The notes under the pieces: generated by a model
What the model was told of the DNA's origin: nothing
Seen by the model: only the letters and a program-made list of their open reading frames with translations
Databases searched by the model: none
Shown: piece by piece, positions 24,673 to 32,050 of the stretch
Layout: each line of letters starts with the position of its first letter
Position numbering within the stretch: the first letter of the stretch is position 1
Translations under genes and position numbers: made by a program
Assembly (NCBI GenBank): GCA_029210695.1
Contig: JARGFH010000042.1
Location: forward strand, 1-32,979
Length of the DNA stretch: 32,979 bases
Direction of reading: 5' to 3'
From: Acidimicrobiia bacterium
GTDB lineage: Bacteria; Actinomycetota; Acidimicrobiia; Spongiisociales; JAHEDJ01

Positions 24673-24721
24673 TTTCTCCGCAATGCAATGGCGCGTGGTG
24701 ATGCATTGCATTGCGGAGAAA
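24673..24721 (+). repeat. 49-bp palindromic repeat, family A copy 3
   Basis: The best-preserved copy: an 18-bp perfect stem (24673-24690 TTTCTCCGCAATGCAATG with 24704-24721) around a 13-base loop GCGCGTGGTGATG. It lies between the divergent fadI and DUF6351 genes, about 50 bp from the former start and 75 bp from the latter, so it cannot be a simple transcription terminator for either. It could form a cruciform or serve as a binding site between the two promoters. Confidence 0.92.
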
Positions 24722-24795
24722 ATTCCGATTCCGCCTGCCAGTTGCGTTCGCGCGTTCGGTAGGTTCGAGGGGAGGAAGAAACGGGAAGGGTTCTC

Positions 24796-27075
24796 ATGTC
24801 TGTGTTGCCCAAGGGACGATCCTCGTTCCGAATCATGCTCGTACTCATCGTGGTCGGCGCCATGGTGCTGGCCGTATTACCGGCGAGTGCGGCACCGAAG
24901 GCCGATCGCAACCGATCATATGCAATCGAGGTGTTGTCGAGTCCGGCCGATCTCGTAAGCGGCGGCGATGCGCGCCTGTCGGTGCGGGTGCCTCCCGGCA
25001 ATCTCGATCGAGCGCGTATCCGCCTCAACGGTGAGGACGTCACCGACGACTTCCAGGTTGTACCCGGCACCTCGACTCTCGAAGGCGTGGTCGATGGCCT
25101 GGTGGTCGGCGAGAACCTAGTTCAGGTCCTGCCGAACTCGCGGGCCCGAGGCGCGGCGTCCTCGTTGACGCTCACCAACTATCCGATCTCGGGGCCGATG
25201 TTCTCGGGCCCTCAGCAGGAACCGTTTCTCTGCTCGGATGACGGCGATCGGGCCAATGCCGAACTCGGGCCTGCCATTGACGAGAACTGTGCGACTGAGA
25301 CCGTTGTGTCGTTCAAATACATGAAGACCGGAGGGGGTTGGGGTGATTACGACCCGGTGTCACCGCCCTCCGATGTGGCGACAACCACCACGATGGACGG
25401 CGAGACGGTCGACTACATCGTCCGCTGGGAGCGCGGAACCATCAACCGCTTCATCTACTCGATTGCCGTGCTTTCTCCCGAGGGTCAAGATGCAGAACCC
25501 GACCTCTCCGCCTGGAACGGCAAGCTGATCTACTACTTCCAGGGTGGCGTGGCCATCGGTCACTATCAGGGTGACCCCAGCGGGAGCCGGATGCTCTACG
25601 ACTACGGTCTCGGCAAGGGCTATGCCGTCGTCTACTCGACCGGGACGAAGACCGGCACGCACTACAACCTCGAACTGGGCGGCGAGACCGCCATCATGGT
25701 CAAGGACCGCTTCGTATCTGCCTACGCGAACCCCGTCTACACCGTTGGGGTCGGCGGGTCCGGCGGTGGAATCCAGCAGTACGTGTACGCCCAGAATCAT
25801 CCCGGCCTGATCGACGCGGCCATCCCCCAGTATTCGTATCCCGACATGGTCACGCAGACGATCCACGTCGGTGACTGTGAACTGTTGGAGCGGTGGATCG
25901 ACTTCGAATTGTTCTCCGGCGATGTCACCTGGGCCGATTGGGAGCATCGGAGCTGGCTCGAGGGCCTCAACGCCTCGAACTCTGTCTCCAATGGATTCAT
26001 TTCGGTAATGCCGCCGGGGTATCCCGCCGGCTCATCAGAGTGCATCGAGGGCTGGCGGGGGCTATCCCCGCTTGCGCTTAACCCGCACTTCGGGACGGCT
26101 CCGGGGATCTCACCATCGGATCAAGCATCGACCGAGTGGACCCATTTCGCCGACTTGATCAACATCTACGGCTACGCCGCCGATGACTACGCGGCCAGTA
26201 CCTGGGACAACGTGGGTGTGCAGTACGGGTTGCAGGCACTGGTCGACGGCAACATCACACCCGGCCAGTTCCTCGATCTCAACGCCAACGCCGGATCATG
26301 GAAGAACGAGCCCGAGATGGTGCAGGAAGGCTGCCCATTCATTGGTGCGCTTTGCTCCCTGGTCGATCCAACCGTCTCGCCACCGTTCCCGGGCGTCTGG
26401 CCGGATCAGATCGATGTGTGGTCGGCTCGCAACATGGCCTTGTCTCCGGACGGCGGGCTGACGCCGGCCCCTCGTAAAGAAGCGGATCCTGGCGCCATCG
26501 CCTCAGCCTTCTCGAGCGGGATGGTCAACGTTGGGGCCATTGAGATCCCGATGATCGACTGGCGTAACTATCTGGAGCGCGAGTTGAACATGCACAACTC
26601 GCACCAGTCGTTTGCCTCCCGGCAGCGTCTCTTGAATCACGACGGGGACGCCTCCAACCAGGTCATCTGGTTCACGGACGACGGCGTGTTCGATCAAACC
26701 CCGATGGCGTTCGAGGTGATCGACGAGTGGATGGCCAACATCGCGGCCGATCCGAAACGCCGGGTGGCGGTGAACAAACCGGCTGCGGCGGTGGACTCCT
26801 GCTTCGATTCGTCGGGCAATCTGATCTACGCAGGCGACGACGCCTGGTCGGGGATTCTCGACGGTGGTGCGCAGGGGACCTGCACTGCGCAGTTCCCCAT
26901 CTTTTCCACCTCGCGGATCGTGGCCGGCGCCCCGATTACCGGTGACGTGTTCAAATGCGAACTTCAGTCGATCGAATCGGCGATCGCTTCGGGTATCTAC
27001 GGATCGTGGACTCCCAACACCGCCGAGGTTGCCCAGCTGAACGCGATCTTCCCGACAGGGGTGTGCGACTACTAG
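24796..27075 (+). CDS. Secreted DUF6351-family alpha/beta hydrolase
   Basis: A 759-residue secreted protein. The signal peptide spans residues 1-32 (ending PASA before AP). The N-terminal domain of about 100 residues is an Ig-like beta-sandwich (AIEVLSSPADLVSGGDARLSVRV pattern). The rest is a large hydrolase region with the nucleophile elbow GVGGSGGG (Ser322) followed by IQQYVYAQNHPGLIDAAIPQYSYPDM. These phrases belong to the DUF6351 family, a long relative of tannase/feruloyl esterase and 3-hydroxybutyrate oligomer hydrolase. At least seven cysteines suggest disulfides outside the cell. The substrate is unknown. GGGAAGGG lies six bases before the ATG. A hairpin terminator ends the gene. TAGGTT at about 24757 is a possible -10 box. 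Confidence 0.87.
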   Translation: MSVLPKGRSSFRIMLVLIVVGAMVLAVLPASAAPKADRNRSYAIEVLSSPADLVSGGDARLSVRVPPGNLDRARIRLNGEDVTDDFQVVPGTSTLEGVVDGLVVGENLVQVLPNSRARGAASSLTLTNYPISGPMFSGPQQEPFLCSDDGDRANAELGPAIDENCATETVVSFKYMKTGGGWGDYDPVSPPSDVATTTTMDGETVDYIVRWERGTINRFIYSIAVLSPEGQDAEPDLSAWNGKLIYYFQGGVAIGHYQGDPSGSRMLYDYGLGKGYAVVYSTGTKTGTHYNLELGGETAIMVKDRFVSAYANPVYTVGVGGSGGGIQQYVYAQNHPGLIDAAIPQYSYPDMVTQTIHVGDCELLERWIDFELFSGDVTWADWEHRSWLEGLNASNSVSNGFISVMPPGYPAGSSECIEGWRGLSPLALNPHFGTAPGISPSDQASTEWTHFADLINIYGYAADDYAASTWDNVGVQYGLQALVDGNITPGQFLDLNANAGSWKNEPEMVQEGCPFIGALCSLVDPTVSPPFPGVWPDQIDVWSARNMALSPDGGLTPAPRKEADPGAIASAFSSGMVNVGAIEIPMIDWRNYLERELNMHNSHQSFASRQRLLNHDGDASNQVIWFTDDGVFDQTPMAFEVIDEWMANIAADPKRRVAVNKPAAAVDSCFDSSGNLIYAGDDAWSGILDGGAQGTCTAQFPIFSTSRIVAGAPITGDVFKCELQSIESAIASGIYGSWTPNTAEVAQLNAIFPTGVCDY

Positions 27076-27087
27076 GGAGGCTGGGAG

Positions 27088-27119
27088 AGGGGGTCGGTCG
27101 GGAAACCGACCGACCCCCT
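27088..27119 (+). terminator. Strong hairpin terminator, 14-bp stem with GAAA loop
   Basis: AGGGGGTCGGTCGG (27088-27101) pairs perfectly with 27106-27119 around a stable GAAA tetraloop. It lies 13 bases after the stop codon at 27075, and no T-run follows. Confidence 0.85.
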
Positions 27120-27178
27120 GCGTTCCGGGTGGTCGACCACGGGTTCGTTTCTCCCGGAAGCCCTTGTCTGATCTGCCC

Positions 27179-27184
27179 TAGGAT
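27179..27184 (+). promoter_or_regulatory. -10 box TAGGAT for leaderless LLM oxidoreductase transcript
   Basis: TAGGAT ends six bases before ATG 27191, with no ribosome binding site between, in line with leaderless expression. Confidence 0.5.
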
Positions 27185-27190
27185 CGCCAC

Positions 27191-28207
27191 ATGAACCTCG
27201 GATTCGGATTACTCAGCGCTCAGTTACGACCCGGCGAGGCCGATTGGTCGGCCACCTACGACGAGACCGTCCGGGTGGCGGTCGAGGCCGAACGGCTCGG
27301 CTACTCCTCGGTGTGGACCACCGAACACCACTTCGTCGACGACGGCTACATGCCGTCGCTACTCGTGGTGAGCGCCGCCCTCGCCGCCGTCACCGAGACG
27401 ATCGAGATCGGGACGGGGGTCATCCTCGCTCCGCTTCACGACCCGATCCGCCTGGCGGAAGACGCCGCCACCGTCCAATTGCTCAGCCACGGGCGCCTGA
27501 TCCTCGGACTCGGGCTGGGCTGGAGTCAGGTCGAGTTCGAAGGACTGGGCGCCGATCTGCGGTTGCGGGGCCGAGCGATGGACGAGATCCTCGAGATTCT
27601 CCCCAAGGCCTGGACCGGCCAACCGTTCCGGCATTCAGGTTCGGTGTACACGCTGCCCGAGGTCGGAGTCCGTCCCGCCCCGTCCGTTTCGATCCCGATC
27701 GTGATTGGTGGGAATGCCGAACGGGCCGTCCGGCGGGCAGCCCGGCTGACTCAGGGTTTCTTCGCCAACTCGGCGCCAGATCGATTCGTTCAACAGGTTG
27801 AGTGGATCCTCGAAGAACTCGACCGGGCCGGTCGGGATCCCGACGAGTTTCGTTTTATTCACTACTCGATCCTCTATCCAGCCGACTCGGAGGAGCTGGG
27901 CTGGAACGAGATCGGGGAGCACGTCTGGGCGATGGAATGGAAATACGACGACATGGAAGCGTCCGCCTCCCGGATCGGGCTGCCTTCACCGCCGCCGAAA
28001 TTGCCCTCGGAGCACGAGAAGGAGTTCAGGCGGCGTTCTGCGTTCGTTGGACCCGCTGAACGAATCGTCGAGCAACTCCAATCGATCCGAGCTCGAGCCG
28101 GCGTCCCGGTGGAGTTCGTGGCCCGCTCGTACTTCCATACGCTCGATCATCAGCACCAGGTCGAGGTGATGCAGCGCCTGGCCGCAGAGGTCGGCCCACA
28201 CCTCTGA
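27191..28207 (+). CDS. LLM-class flavin-dependent oxidoreductase
   Basis: A 338-residue protein of the luciferase-like monooxygenase family (TIM barrel). Typical family phrases are visible: an N-terminal strand MNLGFGL, VAVEAERLGYSSVWTTEHH (substrate/flavin His at the end of the helix), TETIEIGTGVILAPLHDP, LDLLSHGRL-type GRLILGLGLGW and IPIVIGGNAERAVRRAARLTQG. Members use FMN or coenzyme F420. Actinobacteria often use F420, and the motifs do not separate the two. The substrate is unknown; relatives act in secondary metabolism, lipid modification or xenobiotic breakdown. Its own leaderless promoter and a strong upstream terminator show it is a unit separate from the DUF6351 gene; it is followed by another leaderless gene after 22 bp. 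Confidence 0.9.
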   Translation: MNLGFGLLSAQLRPGEADWSATYDETVRVAVEAERLGYSSVWTTEHHFVDDGYMPSLLVVSAALAAVTETIEIGTGVILAPLHDPIRLAEDAATVQLLSHGRLILGLGLGWSQVEFEGLGADLRLRGRAMDEILEILPKAWTGQPFRHSGSVYTLPEVGVRPAPSVSIPIVIGGNAERAVRRAARLTQGFFANSAPDRFVQQVEWILEELDRAGRDPDEFRFIHYSILYPADSEELGWNEIGEHVWAMEWKYDDMEASASRIGLPSPPPKLPSEHEKEFRRRSAFVGPAERIVEQLQSIRARAGVPVEFVARSYFHTLDHQHQVEVMQRLAAEVGPHL

Positions 28208-28216
28208 CCGGTGAGC

Positions 28217-28222
28217 TAGCGT
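28217..28222 (+). promoter_or_regulatory. -10 box TAGCGT for the SRPBCC gene
   Basis: TAGCGT is followed by seven bases and then the ATG at 28230, which begins the family-like N-terminus. It indicates that the gene truly starts here and not at the later GTG at 28328. Confidence 0.45.
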
Positions 28223-28229
28223 CGAGTGC

Positions 28230-28948
28230 ATGATGTCAGTGCATCGTCTCGTTCGTTGGGCGCTCCTGCTGTCAGGTACCGGCATCTTGGTGCGTCTATC
28301 GAGGCGTTCGGGAGTCACTGATGACGAGTGCGCGACGCCTTTCCCGGCGACGGGCTCATCCCGAACCCGATGATCGAGTGGACCCGGGCGACGACGATCA
28401 GTGCCACACCCGAGCAGGTCTGGCCGTGGCTCGTGCAGATGGGCTACGGGCGTGGTGGTTGGTATACGAATGAGCGCTTCGATCGGATCGTCTGGCGCAT
28501 CGAGAACAAGAGTTCCGACGTGATACTTCCCGAGTGGCAGCACCTGAAAGCTGGAGACATCGTCCCCGACGGGCCCGGTTACGCGGCCCACTTCCGGGTG
28601 ATGGAGGTTCGAACCCATGAGGCAATCGTGTACCACTCGATCCGGCATCCGTATCGGGGTCAGACGCTCGATCCGTCCGATGAGAATGCGCTGGCGGTAC
28701 GTGAGCATGAGTTGATCGAGGGTGGCAACTATCTCGATTTCAGTTGGGTATTTGTGCTTCGCCAGCACGGATCGACGGCCACCCGGTTGTTGGTGCGGAC
28801 CCGCGCCAACTTCGAGCCGCCCTGGGCGCGGCCGGCCATGGTTCCGCTCGGGTTGGTTGATCTCTTCCATGTGAGCACCATGTTTCGAAACATCAGACGG
28901 AGGGCAGAGACACGCCCGGTGTCACAACCGGCGGACACGGGAAGCTAG
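28230..28948 (+). pseudogene. SRPBCC-family gene with apparent one-base frameshift near 28327
   Basis: The region encodes an SRPBCC (START-like) protein, but in two frames. The first frame (28230-28373) starts with a membrane-like segment RLVRWALLLSGTGILVRLSRR and then GVTDDE. The second (from about 28328 to 28948) continues RDAFPGDGLIPNPMIEW and the helix-grip region VWPWLVQMGYGRGGWYT. Family members typically have GVTDDEV-RDxxPGDGLIPNP in one frame, so one G appears to be missing in GACGAGTGCGCG. Restoring it gives 239 residues in a single frame. This may be a sequencing error, an inactivated gene or, less likely, programmed frameshifting. If intact, the protein would be a membrane-anchored lipid-binding-like domain of unknown role. 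It is convergent with the GPH symporter gene. Confidence 0.7.
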
Positions 28949-28963
28949 GACACCTCCGTCTGG

Positions 28964-30304
28964 TCAGGATTCGACGGCCGGCGTCTGAGCGGCGAGCGCA
29001 AGGCGCGCCTGATCAAATCGCGCCCTGGTGATCCCATACCGGAGCAGCACCAGAGCTGCCGCTACCAGGAACAGTCCGGGAATGAGGCCCAATGCCAATC
29101 GCACTCCTATGACTCCGGACTCGGTCTGCACGTCGGCGGATCCGTCGTAGCCGAATACCTGGAGGAAGACTCCGAGCAGCAGGCCGCCGAACCCGAGTCC
29201 GAGTTGATGGATCGTCAGCCACAGGCCGAAGAACACCGACTCGTGCCGCTCCCCGTACGCGAACTCATACCAGTCGACGAGATCGGGAACCAGTGATCCG
29301 GGGATCAGCAGATAGGCGGACATCGAAGCACCCAGCACCGCGGACCCGACGACGAAGAGAACGGTCGAGTCGGCATCGACGATCAGGCCAACGATTAGGA
29401 GGACGACGGCGGCTATGAGGTTGGCCGCTAGCAGCAGGTGCCGCTTGTCGTATCGGTGGGTGAGGCGGGTCATCAGCGGGACGAGTAGCGCGCCGACGAT
29501 GGTGTAGGCCGCCACACTGATGGCGGCCAGGCCCGTGTTTCCCACGACGTGCTCCGCGAAGAACGGGAGGGAGGCGGCCAGCACACCGGTGGCGACGGCG
29601 CTGAGCAACTTGAACCACAAGAGGGTCGACACGTTCGGTTCCCGGGCGAGTGCCACATACCGCCGCAGCGGCACCCGGGTGATGTCGGAATCGTTCTTGG
29701 CTTCGAGTCCCTTGATGCTGGCGGCGGCGACGAAGATTGCGGTCGCGCAGAAGATGGCGAAGCCGATCGACATCCCGTGCAGTGCACTCTCTACTCCGTC
29801 TTCGTTGGAGACCAGCAGTGCAATGCCACCACCCGTGATGGTGCCGAACGACGAGAACATGGCTCGGAAACCGATCACCTGGGTGCGTTCGTCGTAGTCG
29901 ACGGTCATGATCGGCACCATCGCCATGTAGGGAACGGCTACGAGGGAGTACGTGGTGGCGAACAAGAGGAGGGCGGCTGTGGCCAGGACGAAGGTGACCG
30001 TTTGGGAGGCACCCAGCGGCAGCCACCAGAGGAGGGCGAAACTGACTGCGAAGGGGATGGCCCCATACAGGAGGTAGACGCGTTTGCGGCCGTGGCGGGA
30101 GCGGGTGCGGTCGCTCAATATACCGATCAGCGGGTCGTTGACGCCGTCCCACAGCTTCCCGATCAACACCACGGTGCCCGCCGCCGCCGCCGATAACCCC
30201 ACCACGTCGGTCAGATAGAAGAGGAAGAAGAACCCGAGGGCGAAGTAGGCGATCGAAAGCCCGAGGTCGCCGATGGCGTATCCGATCTTGGTTCGCCGCA
30301 ACAC
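28964..30304 (-). CDS. GPH-family sugar:cation symporter (MelB-like)
   Basis: A 446-residue, 12-helix MFS transporter of the glycoside-pentoside-hexuronide:cation symporter family. The signature between helices 2 and 3 is clear, LWDGVNDPLIGILSDRTRSR, which supplies the acidic residues that bind sodium or protons in MelB. The N-terminus has the family form of a short basic start and the YAIGDLGLSIAYFALGFFFLFYL helix region. The later VPDLVDWYEFAYGERHESVFFGL stretch is also typical of the family. The substrate may be a sugar, glycoside or related metabolite; it could also carry other compounds, as lipid and sulfoquinovose transporters occur in this family. The likely start is GTG 30304, with GGGAG nine bases upstream. 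No sugar-utilisation genes lie next to it. Confidence 0.9.
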   Translation of the reverse strand: MLRRTKIGYAIGDLGLSIAYFALGFFFLFYLTDVVGLSAAAAGTVVLIGKLWDGVNDPLIGILSDRTRSRHGRKRVYLLYGAIPFAVSFALLWWLPLGASQTVTFVLATAALLLFATTYSLVAVPYMAMVPIMTVDYDERTQVIGFRAMFSSFGTITGGGIALLVSNEDGVESALHGMSIGFAIFCATAIFVAAASIKGLEAKNDSDITRVPLRRYVALAREPNVSTLLWFKLLSAVATGVLAASLPFFAEHVVGNTGLAAISVAAYTIVGALLVPLMTRLTHRYDKRHLLLAANLIAAVVLLIVGLIVDADSTVLFVVGSAVLGASMSAYLLIPGSLVPDLVDWYEFAYGERHESVFFGLWLTIHQLGLGFGGLLLGVFLQVFGYDGSADVQTESGVIGVRLALGLIPGLFLVAAALVLLRYGITRARFDQARLALAAQTPAVES

Positions 30305-30406
30305 GTCTGCCTACTCCCAGTCGTGGGTACCGGCTCATTGTCGCTTCCTCCGGGTGGGACTTCCATCGGGGAGATCCCTGGTTCAAATCGGGGGTGTCGA
30401 ATAGAA

Positions 30407-30437
30407 GAGGAGCGGACCCCCGGGGGATCCGCTCCTC
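30407..30437 (-). terminator. Hairpin terminator for the secreted hydrolase gene
   Basis: The arms GAGGAGCGGA (30407-30416) and 30428-30437 pair perfectly, and the inner CCCCC/GGGGG extends the stem around a very small loop with one bulge. On the minus strand it follows the hydrolase stop (30455) by 17 bases and is followed by a T-rich TTCTATT, which fits an intrinsic terminator. Confidence 0.75.
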
Positions 30438-30454
30438 AGATTGGCGCGATGCGG

Positions 30455-31801
30455 TTATGGACAGGGTGTGGCGAGAATGTGACCGCCCGGTGTTGCGAAG
30501 TCGGTGAACGCACAACCGAAGTCCGGTGCAGCTACAGCAGCCGCATTCAGCCAATCGTCTCCTGCCGGCTTCACTCCGTACTCCACCCAGGCAACCAGTT
30601 CGGCAAAGGCGGTGGCGAGTTCGGTTCCTGTGAAGCCGCAGTGGTTTACGCCCCGAATCGCCCGTTGGACCAGCAGGTCGCTGTTTCCGCGCGCCGCCAC
30701 TCGTTCGGCGTACACCACCTCGTTGTGCACCGGCACGAAGAGGTCACCGAGGTTGTGGAGCGTAAGTACCGGAATCGAGATGTCGCCCGAGATGACGGGC
30801 ACCTGGGCGAGGCCGTTCCTGTGTCGACCCTGAGGGTCGGCGGCGATTCGAAAGATCGAGTCGTTGAAGGCTTGCTCCGCTCCCGTCAGCGCCGGATCGG
30901 TATCGAACTGGTACACCACATCGGTGTTGTCGAGGCCGACGCCCGGACTGCGGGGCAACGTACCGTCACCGATGGCCAGGTCGAACAGGAAGTTGCCGGG
31001 TCCGCTCGCAAACGAAGGGAACGTGTTCCAGAAGAACCATGCCTCATCGAAGTTTGGTCGATCGCCACCCGAGCGCAGCTCGGTCAGGTTCTTGAGGTTC
31101 TGCCCGTCGGCGTTGAGCGCGAACGGCCATCCACCGGGAAACGCCTCGAGATTCGCCTTGATAGCCGGAACCGTTGCACCAAGGTACGCGAGCGGGTCGA
31201 CCGGATACGTAGATGTTCCAGTTCCGATCTGTTGCGCGGCCAGATTGAAGTCGAGGAAGTAGTCGAACAACTCGTAGTCGCCGAGCACTCCACAGAACGG
31301 CATGGCACCGTCGTAGGTATTCGGATATTGCTCGATCGCAACTGCGGTGACGTGACCACCCATTGAGGCTCCGGTGAGGTACACCTTGTCGGGATTGCCG
31401 ACTATCCCGTTGAACCGCTGGGTGAGAGCGTGGGTGTCCTGCACCCCGGTCGTGATGTCGTAGTCGTTGCGGCTGTAGCTCGACGATGCCCAGGCGTATC
31501 CGCTGGGGATCAGGAAGTCGCGCAACGGGTGGTTGTCGACCGTCAGTTCGAGGTCGGTCCCGCGGAACCCGTGCGCCCACACCACGAGATCCCCGTTCCA
31601 ATTGGCTGGGACTTCGATCCGGTATCCCGCCCCCTTGTGGACACCCCAGTAGGCGGTTGCCCCCGGTAGGGCGTCGAAGGGCAGCAGCGCCTCGTCGACG
31701 AAGTATTGCGGCTTCGGTCCGCCTCCGGCACCGGCTGAGGCCGCCGGTACGAGGGCGACGACCAGCATGGCCGCCAATGATGCAATCAGAGCCTTCTTCA
31801 T
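30455..31801 (-). CDS. Secreted alpha/beta hydrolase
   Basis: A 448-residue exported hydrolase. Signal peptide residues 1-23 end in ASA. The core fold shows an oxyanion motif VVWAHGFRG and the nucleophile elbow GASMGGH (Ser146), then a candidate acid region around LHNLGDLFVP and the histidine in RGVNHCGF. The C-terminal tail has several cysteines (NHCGF, FGCAF, ATPCP), which suggest disulfides. The family is not clear; it may be an esterase, a peptidase-like or a polyester hydrolase. ATG 31801 is chosen because GGGAGGAGGAA lies about eight bases upstream. Its transcript probably starts within the hairpin at 31819-31843. It is divergent from the hemolysin III locus. Confidence 0.86.
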   Translation of the reverse strand: MKKALIASLAAMLVVALVPAASAGAGGGPKPQYFVDEALLPFDALPGATAYWGVHKGAGYRIEVPANWNGDLVVWAHGFRGTDLELTVDNHPLRDFLIPSGYAWASSSYSRNDYDITTGVQDTHALTQRFNGIVGNPDKVYLTGASMGGHVTAVAIEQYPNTYDGAMPFCGVLGDYELFDYFLDFNLAAQQIGTGTSTYPVDPLAYLGATVPAIKANLEAFPGGWPFALNADGQNLKNLTELRSGGDRPNFDEAWFFWNTFPSFASGPGNFLFDLAIGDGTLPRSPGVGLDNTDVVYQFDTDPALTGAEQAFNDSIFRIAADPQGRHRNGLAQVPVISGDISIPVLTLHNLGDLFVPVHNEVVYAERVAARGNSDLLVQRAIRGVNHCGFTGTELATAFAELVAWVEYGVKPAGDDWLNAAAVAAPDFGCAFTDFATPGGHILATPCP

Positions 31802-31818
31802 GGTGGGTTCCTCCTCCC

Positions 31819-31853
31819 GCACAGCCGGTTGGGCCGACTGTGCTTCGAACCTA
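31819..31853 (-). promoter_or_regulatory. -10 box TAGGTT and 5'-end hairpin of the hydrolase gene
   Basis: On the minus strand TAGGTT lies at 31853-31848, so transcription should begin near 31841. The ten-base arms at 31843-31834 (GCACAGTCGG) and 31828-31819 then form a stem with a five-base loop at the very 5' end of the mRNA. Such a 5' hairpin often protects mRNA from decay, or could mask the ribosome binding site just downstream. Confidence 0.4.
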
Positions 31854-31957
31854 GTTGCAGCGGACTCGACGTGGCTGAGAGACCCGGATTTTCTTCCCCT
31901 CGTATGGTTGGGAGCTTCACTAGATTCGCTTTAGCCGTCGCGTGAGGGAGGACGACC

Positions 31958-32050
31958 ATGGTGCTCGTGACCTATGTCGAGAAGCCGACGCCGCGGCGAA
32001 GTCTGGAGGCATGGCGTATTTGCTACCAGCTGGTAACTTACGGAGTATGA
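31958..32050 (+). CDS. Possible 30-residue small protein or leader peptide, coupled to hemolysin III gene
   Basis: An ATG at 31958 sits five bases after a strong GGGAGGA site and opens a 30-codon frame with G/C-rich third positions. Its TGA overlaps the hemolysin III ATG in ATGA (32047-32050), the classic arrangement for translational coupling. The peptide is basic with no clear membrane segment (it includes VTYVEKPTPRRSLEAW). It might be a leader peptide, a small protein or a chance frame. A TAGATT at 31921-31926 could be its -10 box. The alternative is that the downstream gene starts leaderless from TAACTT at 32034. Confidence 0.4.
   Translation: MVLVTYVEKPTPRRSLEAWRICYQLVTYGV
32024..32039 (+). 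promoter_or_regulatory. Operator-like palindrome TACCAGCTGGTA overlapping -10 box TAACTT
   Basis: TACCAGCTGGTA (32024-32035) is a perfect 12-bp palindrome. Its last two bases begin TAACTT (32034-32039), a TANNNT box seven bases before the ATG at 32047. This layout suggests a repressor site over a leaderless promoter. The palindrome also lies inside the small frame that ends here, so one of the two readings may be accidental. Confidence 0.4.

Noticed and set aside
30371-30400. GGTTCAAATC stretch resembling a tRNA T-arm
   Set aside because: Only the T-loop resembles a tRNA. No acceptor stem, D-arm or anticodon arm can be matched at the right spacing.
29265-30554. Long minus-strand frame of 429 codons overlapping the GPH symporter
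   Set aside because: It is an off-frame shadow with Arg/Pro/His-rich low-complexity sequence; the overlapping symporter has clear family motifs.
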